In this document: in pieces, positions 1 through 5,140 of the stretch
Position numbering within the stretch: position 1 is the stretch's first letter
Layout: every line of letters starts with the position of its first letter
Source: Eubacteriales bacterium
GTDB taxonomy: Bacteria > Bacillota > Clostridia > Oscillospirales > CAG-382
Length of the DNA stretch: 14,563 bases
Reading direction: 5' to 3'
Assembly: GCA_028701715.1 (NCBI GenBank)
Contig: JAQVQF010000034.1
Location: 1 to 14,563, forward strand
Made by a program: the position numbers and the translations under genes
The notes under the pieces: model-generated
The model's input: only the letters and a program-made list of their open reading frames with translations
The model's database searches: none
Told to the model about the DNA's origin: nothing

Positions 1-38
1 TTTGTTTTAAACTGCGCTGTATAACTTTTTCTTTCCAT
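1..38 (-). CDS. Partial IS3-family OrfA-like transposase start
   Basis: Only the first 12 codons are in the window, reading leftward off the edge. They translate as MERKSYTAQFKT, which resembles the conserved opening of IS3-family OrfA proteins (basic residues, then Y-x-x-x-F-K-x-K, before the OrfA helix-turn-helix). An AGG sits about 9 bases upstream of the ATG as a weak ribosome site, and an extended -10 promoter lies 31 bases upstream. In IS3 elements OrfA is the DNA-binding half of the transposase and is joined to OrfB by frameshifting; none of that is visible here. The call rests on a dozen residues and context, so it is tentative. Confidence 0.45.
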   Translation of the reverse strand, partial: MERKSYTAQFKT

Positions 39-68
39 GATCGTTTACCTGCCTTTTTTGTTATTTGT

Positions 69-97
69 ATTATACCAGATTCACGATCTTTTGAAAA
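69..97 (-). promoter_or_regulatory. Extended -10 promoter facing the partial IS gene
   Basis: On the minus strand a perfect TATAAT (69-74) is preceded by TGG, an extended -10 arrangement. A poor -35 TTTTCA (92-97, 4 of 6 matches) lies 17 bases away. It points toward the ATG at 38, so it probably drives the OrfA-like gene. Confidence 0.5.
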
Positions 98-135
98 ATT
101 TTTGTCGAAATTTCTTAGACCATTATAGTATCGTT

Positions 136-324
136 TTACTCATAGATTTCGACGCTGATAAGCGTATCGTCTTTTAAAAGGCGGCTTTGAATTTCCCGGA
201 ACAGGTCGGTCATACTGATAAAGCCGTACTCGTCTGTGGGTATTGCCATATAAACGGTTTTTTGCCTGTTATGCGGATTGTTGTTTTCATCGCGGGTTAA
301 ATACTTATAGATTACTTTTTCCAT
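136..324 (-). CDS. Small hypothetical protein, 62 aa
   Basis: I do not recognise this protein. It is 62 residues, mixed in charge, with no membrane segment or signal peptide. A central stretch reads KTVYMAIPTDEYGFIS. The frame is open back to a GTG at 369, but that would overlap the preceding gene. The ATG at 324 is preferred because an AGAAGAG ribosome site lies just before it and it begins 17 bases after the upstream stop. It is the third gene of a leftward set behind a Cro-like regulator and an excisionase-like protein, so it is probably an early or excision-linked accessory gene of the integrated element. No function is assigned. Confidence 0.6.
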   Translation of the reverse strand: MEKVIYKYLTRDENNNPHNRQKTVYMAIPTDEYGFISMTDLFREIQSRLLKDDTLISVEIYE

Positions 325-341
325 ATCGTCTCTTCTTTCTT

Positions 342-593
342 TTACATACCTGCGTTGTTTGTAAACCACAGATAAAACTTGATTGTCGGGATCTTAAACA
401 CACGGTTTCCGTGAAGATCCTTTTGCCAGGCTATCCCGAATGGGCACTGGCCTTTGAATATCATTTCCCGCAGCCCCGCTTCGTTCGCGCCGATGAACCT
501 TGCGGCTACCTTAATGGGTATGTACTGCGGATGTTCCTCGCACAGGCGAGAAAGCTCGTCAAGACGTGTTTTAATAATTACCGGTAGATCCAT
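342..593 (-). CDS. Excisionase-like small HTH DNA-binding protein
   Basis: This 83-residue protein has the layout of Gram-positive phage/ICE excisionase-like winged-HTH proteins. An IPIKVAARFIGANEAGLREMI segment (about residues 26-45) forms the helix-turn-helix. A short KGQCPFGIAW turn follows, then a basic strand ending in a terminal IPTIKFYLWF (about 67-77). Small proteins of this type bind the attachment-site arms, bend DNA and steer the integrase toward excision. The start is well supported: AAAGGAG lies 7 bases before the ATG at 593. It follows the Cro-like gene in the same leftward direction and sits opposite the integrase arm, as expected for early excision functions. A plain transcriptional regulator is the alternative; excisionase activity is inferred from size, fold and context. 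Confidence 0.6.
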   Translation of the reverse strand: MDLPVIIKTRLDELSRLCEEHPQYIPIKVAARFIGANEAGLREMIFKGQCPFGIAWQKDLHGNRVFKIPTIKFYLWFTNNAGM

Positions 594-654
594 TTTAATC
601 TCCTTTTCTACTTCACTGTCCGTTTTATGACACAGTGTTTGTGTTATTATGTAC

Positions 655-840
655 TTACTCGCTCCCTAAAAGCTCGTCGACAGAGCAGCCGAGAATTTTT
701 GCCAGCCTCCGTAGTACCTCAGCTCGGGGAAAGCTTTCGCCTGTTTCCCACATGGAAACCGTTGAACGCTGTACACTGACTAAGTCTGCAAGTTGCTGTT
801 GTGTCAGGTTTTTTGACTCTCTTAATGATTTGATTTTCAA
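655..840 (-). CDS. Cro-like XRE-family HTH regulator, 61 aa
   Basis: This 61-residue protein is essentially one Cro/CI-type (XRE, HTH_3) DNA-binding domain. Residues 3-59 carry LRESKNLTQQQLADLVSVQ, RSTVSMWETGES and LAKILGCSVDELLG, the usual five-helix pattern. It begins at a TTG codon (840) with an AAGGTG ribosome site 5 bases upstream; no in-frame ATG fits. With no C-terminal oligomerisation or cleavage domain it resembles phage Cro. It is transcribed divergently from the larger XRE repressor at 980, and the recognition segment RSTVSMWE is identical in the two, so both should read the same operators. Its role is inferred to be the early/excision-state regulator of the integrated element. Confidence 0.85.
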   Translation of the reverse strand: MKIKSLRESKNLTQQQLADLVSVQRSTVSMWETGESFPRAEVLRRLAKILGCSVDELLGSE

Positions 841-853
841 TTTCTCACCTTCT

Positions 854-953
854 TGCCAATATTCTTGACATTATGATAGCACACGTTTCGTCGAATGTCA
901 ATATATTTGGCTTATATTTTTTAAAAAATACTTGACTGCCAATTAAATTGACA
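854..953. promoter_or_regulatory. Three 17-bp operator-like sites between divergent regulators
   Basis: Three related 17-mers occur at 854-870 (TGCCAATATTCTTGACA), 896-912 (TGTCAATATATTTGGCT) and 937-953 (TGCCAATTAAATTGACA). Each is an imperfect palindrome of the form TGyCAAT-N3-hTTGrCn. Start-to-start spacing is 42 and 41 bp, close to four helical turns, so they lie on nearly the same face of the DNA. The first lies over the expected start region of the leftward promoter, the second covers its -35, and the third fills the spacer of the rightward promoter. They are probably operators for the two flanking XRE proteins; binding is inferred from position and symmetry. Confidence 0.7.
873..901 (-). 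promoter_or_regulatory. Leftward promoter for the Cro-like/excisionase-like genes
   Basis: On the minus strand TTGACA (896-901) and TATCAT (873-878) are separated by exactly 17 bases, matching the sigma-A consensus at 11 of 12 positions. It is about 33 bases upstream of the TTG start at 840. The -35 lies inside the middle operator-like site, so repression by occlusion is likely. Confidence 0.8.
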
Positions 954-960
954 TTATAAT
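932..960 (+). promoter_or_regulatory. Rightward promoter for the repressor/ImmA/Int genes
   Basis: TTGACT (932-937) and a perfect TATAAT (955-960) are separated by 17 bases. The promoter ends 19 bases before the ATG of the repressor gene at 980. One operator-like 17-mer (937-953) occupies almost the whole spacer, which suggests the repressor controls its own synthesis and that of the genes behind it. Confidence 0.85.
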
Positions 961-979
961 AAAACAAAGAGGTGATTGT

Positions 980-1330
980 ATGTTTGGCGAAATATTAAAA
1001 TCATTAAGAATTGAAAATAAGGTTAATCAAAAAAAATTAGCTGATTATTTAGGCGTTTCACGTTCTACTGTTTCTATGTGGGAAATTAATCTAAGCGAAC
1101 CTGATATGTTTATGATCACAAAAATCGCTGAATACTTTAATACAACAACAGATTTTCTTCTCGGTAATATAAAAGAAAAGCCCTCCGATGAGAAGGCGGT
1201 TTTGCCATCCGATGATGACATTAAGTTTGCTTTATTCAATGGAGATAAAGAAATATCCGACGAAATGTACGAAGAAGTTAAGCGTTTTGCTCAATTCATT
1301 AAAGATAAAAAGAATTCGGATAAGAAATAA
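980..1330 (+). CDS. XRE-family (CI-like) repressor of the mobile element
   Basis: This 116-residue protein has an N-terminal XRE/HTH_3 domain (about residues 3-62: LRIENKVNQKKLADYLGVS, RSTVSMWEINLSEP, IAEYFNTTTDFLLG) and a short acidic, lysine-rich C-terminal tail (about 65-116). The tail has no LexA-like serine/lysine peptidase domain. It therefore cannot cleave itself, and induction would need another route. The ATG at 980 has an AGAGGTGA ribosome site 6 bases upstream. An ImmA/IrrE-like metallopeptidase gene follows 18 bases later, the classic pairing in which the protease cuts the repressor to derepress excision genes, as in ICEBs1 ImmR/ImmA. It is probably the maintenance repressor; the ImmR analogy is inference. 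Confidence 0.85.
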   Translation: MFGEILKSLRIENKVNQKKLADYLGVSRSTVSMWEINLSEPDMFMITKIAEYFNTTTDFLLGNIKEKPSDEKAVLPSDDDIKFALFNGDKEISDEMYEEVKRFAQFIKDKKNSDKK

Positions 1331-1348
1331 GAGATAAATTATATAATA

Positions 1349-1789
1349 ATGAAAATAACAAGGATTTATGAGATAGCAGAAGAAAATAACATAGAAATCA
1401 TTTATGCTTCTCTGCCTTTGACAAAATGTATGTCAATGCAACAAGGTAAAGACAATTATTATATTGGCATCGATCCGACATATATATCTTCATCCGCGGA
1501 TGAGCTCGTAAAGCTGGCTCACGATGTCGGTCATTGCGTTACCGGAAGTTTCTATAATCAATACTCGCCGCTGGATCTCCGCGGCAAGCATGAGTATAAC
1601 GCGGACAAATGGGCAATAAAAAAGCTCGTTCCTTTGAACGAGTTAATACAAATTATGAGGCATGGTTGCGAAGCCGTTTGGGAATTAGCCGAGCATTTTA
1701 ATGTAACCGATGATTTCATTCATAAAGCGCTCATTCTTTATGAGAACGATTTATTAAATGATCACAGTAATAGCAAGGAAGGGATATAA
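1349..1789 (+). CDS. ImmA/IrrE-like metallopeptidase with HDxxH in place of HExxH
   Basis: This 146-residue protein matches the compact phage/ICE branch of the ImmA/IrrE family (COG2856). The predicted zinc site is LAHDVGHCVTGSFYN (residues 56-70; His58 and His62), and a downstream KHEYNADKWAIKKLVP (80-95) supplies the usual third acidic ligand region around Glu82. The normal catalytic Glu of HExxH is Asp59 here. Known members cleave a neighbouring XRE repressor; this gene starts 18 bases after such a repressor. The ribosome site before 1349 is weak, suggesting coupling to the repressor. Its own stop overlaps the integrase ribosome site and lies 1 base from the integrase ATG at 1791, so all three genes form one unit. 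Confidence 0.8.
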   Translation: MKITRIYEIAEENNIEIIYASLPLTKCMSMQQGKDNYYIGIDPTYISSSADELVKLAHDVGHCVTGSFYNQYSPLDLRGKHEYNADKWAIKKLVPLNELIQIMRHGCEAVWELAEHFNVTDDFIHKALILYENDLLNDHSNSKEGI

Positions 1790-1790
1790 A

Positions 1791-2944
1791 ATGCCGCGGC
1801 CGCAAAAAAACCGCCGAACAGAACCAACGGTTTGTGGGAAGTAAAACGTTCATATTTCAAATTAACCGGTGATAAGAAGCGTAAATCATTTTACAGCTCC
1901 TTAAGCTATAACGATGCCGTCGAAAAAGCGAATGAATATGAATCCATGCTGCGAGCTCATCAGCTCGTAGGCAACACGCTTGTAAGCAGGGAGGCAACAT
2001 TCGAGGAATGGGCGGAAAAATGGCTTGAGCTATATAAAGAGGGTAAAGTAAAAGAAAGCACCTATTTGGAAACATACGAAAGAACGGTTAACAGTTATCT
2101 TATACCGCATTTCGGAGGCAGGCGGCTTGACGCAATAATGCAAGCCGACGTTGAATCGCTGGTTAAAAAATTCTGTGATGTCTATTCGGAAACCGTAATG
2201 CATAAAATGCGGTTGTGTTTAAACGGTATATTTGATACGGCCATCGATAATGACCTTTGCCGCAAAAATCCGGCGAAAAAGGTGTCTTTTATAAGTAATG
2301 TTGATAAAAAGCCCAAGCGCACTTATTCGCAAGCCGAAGCGAATCTAATTTATCAATTTTGCGATAAGCATCCCACCGGAATATATATCAGAATTCTTTT
2401 GGAGCTGGGGCTGCGCTGTTCCGAACTCTGCGGCTTGAAGTGGGGCGACTTTGATTTTAAGGACAAAACCGTGATTATCCGCCGGACCACTACCCGGGTA
2501 AACAACAAGGTGATGACCGAGGAAAAGACAAAAAGCAGGAAGAACAGAACCCTTCCTTTAAGCTCCGAGCTGATAAAAATGCTTAAGCCCTTAAAGACGA
2601 ACGACGATGACTTTATCTTGTCTTCTTCCAAAATTAAAGGAAAAGCGATAACGCCTTTGAAATTTACCGATTGCCGGTATAAAACCTTTTTTAAGGATCT
2701 GAAGCATTTTCTTGAGGACGATTATAAAAAAAGGCTGCAAACCGACAGCAAAGCAAAGCCCGTTCTAATTATGAAATTAACCCCGCACGAGCTCCGGCAC
2801 ACCTGCGGAACGTTATTATATGCCCGGACAAAAGATATATATGCCGTGTCAAAATACCTCGGTCATTCATCGATAGAAATAACCGCAAAACTGTATGTCC
2901 ACGATTCGGCGGAGCTGCTGCGGCTGAATTTGGGCATAAATTAA
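1791..2944 (+). CDS. int: Tyrosine recombinase integrase, apparent 1-base frameshift near its start
   Basis: This is a phage/ICE tyrosine recombinase. The continuous frame from TTG 1832 gives 370 residues: an AP2-like arm-binding N-terminus (1-45), a SAM-like core-binding domain (about 54-150) and a catalytic domain (about 165-365). In that numbering the active-site residues are all present: Arg195 (GLRCSE), Lys234, His319 and Arg322 (HELRH), His345 (LGHSS) and Tyr355 (LYVH). The true start is almost certainly ATG 1791: AAGGAAGGG lies 7 bases upstream and TTG 1832 has no ribosome site. From 1791 the frame closes at 1842-1844 unless one base is gained at the A7 run (1804-1810). With eight A the N-terminus becomes MPRPQKKPPNRTNGLWEVKR, typical of the family. 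It probably integrates the element at the neighbouring tRNA-Tyr. Confidence 0.88.
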
Positions 2945-2954
2945 TGGCTTTTAG

Positions 2955-2972
2955 TACGACACTTTTACGACA
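2955..2972 (+). repeat. Tandem TACGACA repeats, possible integrase arm-type sites
   Basis: Two copies of TACGACA start 11 bases apart (2955-2961 and 2966-2972), 10 bases past the integrase stop and about 130 bases from the tRNA-Tyr 3' end. AP2-like integrase N-terminal domains bind short direct repeats near the attachment site, so this placement fits. Only two copies are seen and the motif is short. Confidence 0.35.
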
Positions 2973-3047
2973 TAAAGATAGGTTTATTTAGTATGATATA
3001 GAACATTTGTGCTTTTTTAATCTGATTTATTTAACTGTAAATGCGAA

Positions 3048-3096
3048 AAGAAATCCCTGAAAGTGCTTATAAATCAAGCATTTTCAAGGATTTCTT
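3048..3096 (-). terminator. Long hairpin terminator after tRNA-Tyr
   Basis: Arms 3048-3068 and 3076-3096 pair over 21 positions, with two G-U pairs on one strand, around a 7-base loop. On the minus strand the stem begins 4 bases past the tRNA-Tyr CCA end and is followed by TTTTCG, as for a rho-independent terminator of the tRNA unit. It lies between tRNA and integrase, so it could also stop rightward transcription from the integrase. Confidence 0.65.
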
Positions 3097-3100
3097 CATT

Positions 3101-3185
3101 TGGTGGGGGAAGGTGGATTCGGACCACCGAAGTCAGTGACAACAGATTTACAGTCTGCCCCCTTTGGCCGCTCGGGAATTCCCCC
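3101..3185 (-). tRNA. tRNA-Tyr (anticodon GTA), CCA encoded
   Basis: The minus strand folds as a class II tRNA. The acceptor stem is GGGGGAA/TTCCCCC, followed by discriminator A and an encoded CCA (3103-3101). The D arm is CCCGAGCGGCCAAAGGGG. The anticodon stem-loop is GCAGA-CTGTAAA-TCTGT, with GTA at the anticodon positions. A long variable arm (GTCA..GAC) and the T arm GGTGG-TCCGAAT-CCACC complete it. The long variable arm is as expected for bacterial tyrosine tRNA. The 3' end faces the integrase, making it the likely attachment gene of the element; the tRNA itself is intact. Confidence 0.95.
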
Positions 3186-3206
3186 ATCCGGTGGTGTTAA
3201 TACTGC

Positions 3207-3281
3207 TGGAGCTGGTGAAGGGAGTCGAACCCCCAACCTGCTGATTACAAATCAGCTGCTCTGCCATTGAGCCACACCAGC
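3207..3281 (-). tRNA. tRNA-Thr (anticodon TGT), CCA encoded
   Basis: On the minus strand, acceptor arms GCTGGTG and CACCAGC pair and are followed by discriminator T and CCA. The anticodon stem-loop GCTGA-TTTGTAA-TCAGC carries TGT. The T arm includes GGGGGTTCGACTCCC, and the length is a normal 75 bases. It is the first gene of a two-tRNA leftward unit, 21 bases ahead of tRNA-Tyr. Confidence 0.95.
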
Positions 3282-3306
3282 GCGCCGGCTTTTGACAGCG
3301 TCATGT

Positions 3307-3335
3307 ATTGTAACACACCTTTTATATATTGTCAA
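3307..3335 (-). promoter_or_regulatory. Promoter of the tRNA-Thr/tRNA-Tyr unit
   Basis: On the minus strand TTGACA (3330-3335) and TACAAT (3307-3312) are separated by 17 bases, 11 of 12 consensus positions, and lie 25 bases upstream of tRNA-Thr. The remaining sequence to 3412 is very AT-rich and shows no gene; no convincing terminator for the DUF2087 gene was found in it. Confidence 0.8.
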
Positions 3336-3412
3336 CACCTTTTTTTACTTTTTTTACGGCAACCGGGTATCTTCTAATACTATAAAAATATACCTATTTA
3401 TATATAATATTA

Positions 3413-3718
3413 TTATAATTCGAACGATTCAAATGTGGGTTGCTTTTCTTCCAGCCAATATGCGGAACCGTCCGATTCGCGTCCCAAAAACCATTTGTCA
3501 TAAAGATCCCGCCTGAGCATAGCCCAGTCGTTAAACACATGCCAGCTGTTGATTACTTTATTTACTTCTTTTTCCGTATATATTTTACCTTTTTCGAATT
3601 TTGAAGCAATATAAAATAATGACAGGAGCTTATATTTACGCTTTGCCGGATAATTTTTCAATCTGCCTTCATCATCAAGAAACGATTCCAATTCATGCTT
3701 AATATATGCGTTATCCAT
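3413..3718 (-). CDS. DUF2087 domain protein, 101 aa
   Basis: This matches the DUF2087 family, a small winged-helix-like domain often found alone or at the end of transcriptional regulators. The family pattern is clear: FLDDEGRLKNYPAKRKYKLLSLFYIASKFEKGKIYTEKEVN (about residues 13-53), then WAMLRRDLYDKWFLGRESDGSAYW (about 65-88). The biochemical function of the family is not known to me; a nucleic-acid-binding role is a guess from its fold and partners. Its ATG at 3718 overlaps the end of the HAD gene by 8 bases, so it is translated from the same leftward transcript and is the last gene of a three-gene operon. Confidence 0.88.
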   Translation of the reverse strand: MDNAYIKHELESFLDDEGRLKNYPAKRKYKLLSLFYIASKFEKGKIYTEKEVNKVINSWHVFNDWAMLRRDLYDKWFLGRESDGSAYWLEEKQPTFESFEL

Positions 3719-4274
3719 TTAATGCCTCCATGCGAATTTCAGTTTGTTTTTTTACCAAATTAAAATCGGTTACGGTAAGCACCGCGAAGGAAGCCAATTC
3801 ATCAAAAGCGGTGTTGTGCCTTTCATAAACGGCTGCTATATCGAATCCGTCATTATATGCTACCCTTGCCCATTCGGTGTTGTCCTCAAAAATCACAATG
3901 TCCTTGATGTCAAAGCCCGTCGCTTCCGCCACCTTTTTATAAAAGCCCTCCGTTTTCCTGACGCCGAAATCCCTGCAGCAGAAGCTTTTTTCCACATATT
4001 TGTCGTAGCCCAATCTTTCAATGCAGCCGCCGCAGACTTTAAGGTCGGTGGCTGTGGCTATATAGCATTTTTTACCCGTGTCATGACAGTGTTTTACAAA
4101 TTCCAAGCTTCCGGGTATCGGTTGAATGACATCCTTGTAAATATCCTTCATATATTCGTAAAAATGAGCCAAATCGGGTTTTGATCTGCCGTATATATCC
4201 CAAAATTCTATCGAATCGGCGAGCGTGCCGTCAAAATCAAAAATAAAACACTTTTTTTCTTTAAAAATATCCAT
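3711..4274 (-). CDS. HAD-superfamily hydrolase, 187 aa
   Basis: This is a haloacid-dehalogenase-superfamily phosphatase-like protein. Motif I is IFDFDGTLADS (residues 11-21), with nucleophile Asp13 and acid/base Asp15. Motif II is the TAT region at 74-76, motif III is probably Lys107, and motif IV is VIFEDN (127-132), with Glu130/Asp131 binding magnesium. A short cap sits between motifs I and II. It is probably a cytoplasmic phosphatase of a small phosphorylated metabolite; the substrate cannot be read from sequence. The cysteine-rich central part (CGGC at 81-84, CC at 99-100) is a minor oddity. The start overlaps the comF-like stop as TAATG, showing translational coupling, and its own end overlaps the DUF2087 gene. 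Confidence 0.9.
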   Translation of the reverse strand: MDIFKEKKCFIFDFDGTLADSIEFWDIYGRSKPDLAHFYEYMKDIYKDVIQPIPGSLEFVKHCHDTGKKCYIATATDLKVCGGCIERLGYDKYVEKSFCCRDFGVRKTEGFYKKVAEATGFDIKDIVIFEDNTEWARVAYNDGFDIAAVYERHNTAFDELASFAVLTVTDFNLVKKQTEIRMEALNG

Positions 4275-5023
4275 TATCTTTTCCTTGAAAATTTATATAT
4301 GCGCGAATCCACGGTTCCCATGAAAGCCCTTGCCGCTTTTAACCGCTTGGTCCCGGGAGTGAACGCAACGGTGACGGCTATGACTTCTCTAACCCCGGCT
4401 TTCCTTAAAGCCGCTTCACAGGCTTTTACGGTGGCTCCGGTGGTGTAAACATCGTCGAAGAGCAGAACACGCCCGCACCCCGCCAGCTTTTCTCTGTCGG
4501 CTTCAAACATTCCCATGACATTTTTACGTCTTTGGGTGGCCGAAAGCAGCTTTTGCTCGCGCATTTTTCTTTTCCGCGACAACGCGTCGACTGCTCTTAT
4601 GCCGAACTTGGACGCCAACGCCGCGGATATCTCCCTTGCCTGGTCAAAACCGTATTTTTTAATGTTCTTTTTCGTCCTCGGAGGATATACGATGCAATCG
4701 AATTTTTTTCCGTCCTTTTGCGCCCGATAAATCAATTCCGCGATAAAATCTGCGTTGTTTCTGTCAAGTTTATGCTTTATGGAAGATATAACGGCTTTGG
4801 ATGTCGGGGTATAATAATAAAACAAAAATCTGCCGCTTTTAACGAAATCGCCTTTTCCGCAGCCGCATTCCCTTCTGCTCCTTTTACATACGGGGCATTT
4901 GTCATTAAAAAGAGCGCAGAAATCCCCGACACAATCCTTGCACACAGGCACGCCGAGCAGGGTTACATCACCGCAGACAAGGCATTTTTCGGGTATTATG
5001 AGTTTTCCCAAAGTCAATGCCAT
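4274..5023 (-). CDS. comF: ComF-family phosphoribosyltransferase-like protein
   Basis: In 249-residue numbering, the N-terminus carries a double zinc-ribbon with cysteine pairs at 14/17, 28/31, 43/46 and 53/55. The C-terminal half is a type I phosphoribosyltransferase fold with YPPR (113-116), KYGFDQAREIS (123-133) and the PRPP-loop motif LLFDDVYTTGATV (187-199). ComF proteins of Gram-positives are cytoplasmic and needed for DNA uptake in competent cells, but many ComF-like proteins sit outside competence operons, and no comFA helicase gene is adjacent here. The ATG at 5023 is chosen over 5035 because GGTGA lies 5 bases before it, and the promoter at 5040-5068 would start transcription near 5033. 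It heads a three-gene overlapping operon. Confidence 0.9.
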   Translation of the reverse strand: MALTLGKLIIPEKCLVCGDVTLLGVPVCKDCVGDFCALFNDKCPVCKRSRRECGCGKGDFVKSGRFLFYYYTPTSKAVISSIKHKLDRNNADFIAELIYRAQKDGKKFDCIVYPPRTKKNIKKYGFDQAREISAALASKFGIRAVDALSRKRKMREQKLLSATQRRKNVMGMFEADREKLAGCGRVLLFDDVYTTGATVKACEAALRKAGVREVIAVTVAFTPGTKRLKAARAFMGTVDSRIYKFSRKR

Positions 5024-5039
5024 ATATATCACCATATAC

Positions 5040-5068
5040 AGTTTACTTTATAAACGGCCTTTTGTCAA
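5040..5068 (-). promoter_or_regulatory. Promoter of the comF-HAD-DUF2087 operon
   Basis: On the minus strand a perfect TTGACA (5063-5068) is followed, 17 bases later, by TAAACT (5040-5045, 4 of 6). The predicted start of transcription, near 5033, leaves a very short leader before the ATG at 5023. On the opposite strand I see only weak elements (TTGTCA with a TATTTT) for the divergent synthase gene. Confidence 0.6.
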
Positions 5069-5140
5069 CGGGTATATTTTCCATATTTTTGAGTATCATA
5101 ACGTTGAAAACGAACAAAAACGGAGGATTTTCGCAATAAG

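Larger units (their letters stand above)
1..122 (-). mobile_element. Possible right end of an IS3-family insertion sequence
   Basis: On the minus strand, position 122 begins TGGTCTAAG and runs through an AT-rich stretch to an OrfA-like start at 38. A TG-starting terminus about 85 bases ahead of orfA would fit an IS3-family left inverted repeat. The matching other end is outside the window, so neither the inverted repeat nor the target duplication can be checked. If real, the IS landed 14 bases past the stop codon of the small gene at 136-324, inside or beside the larger integrated element. Confidence 0.35.

Noticed and set aside
325..369. GTG at 369 as the start of the small unknown gene
   Set aside because: It would overlap the excisionase-like gene by 28 bases and lacks a good ribosome site, whereas ATG 324 has one and sits just past that gene's stop.
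1832..1834. TTG at 1832 as the real integrase start
   Set aside because: It has no ribosome site, cuts into the family's N-terminal linker and ignores the strong site plus ATG at 1791.
3282..3412. A plus-strand small protein or terminator in the AT-rich gap between tRNA-Thr and the DUF2087 gene
   Set aside because: The only open frame (from 3292) runs over a tRNA promoter into the DUF2087 gene and encodes low-complexity sequence. The small CGG/CCG stem followed by A/T runs is too weak to call a terminator.
5024..5035. ATG at 5035 as the comF-like start
   Set aside because: No ribosome site precedes it and it lies at or before the predicted transcription start; ATG 5023 has GGTGA in place.
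4532..5053. Plus-strand open frame of 173 codons opposite the comF-like gene
   Set aside because: It is antisense to the zinc-ribbon and PRPP-loop coding sequence and has no family resemblance; likewise 3744-4184 opposite the HAD gene and 243-587 opposite the excisionase-like gene.
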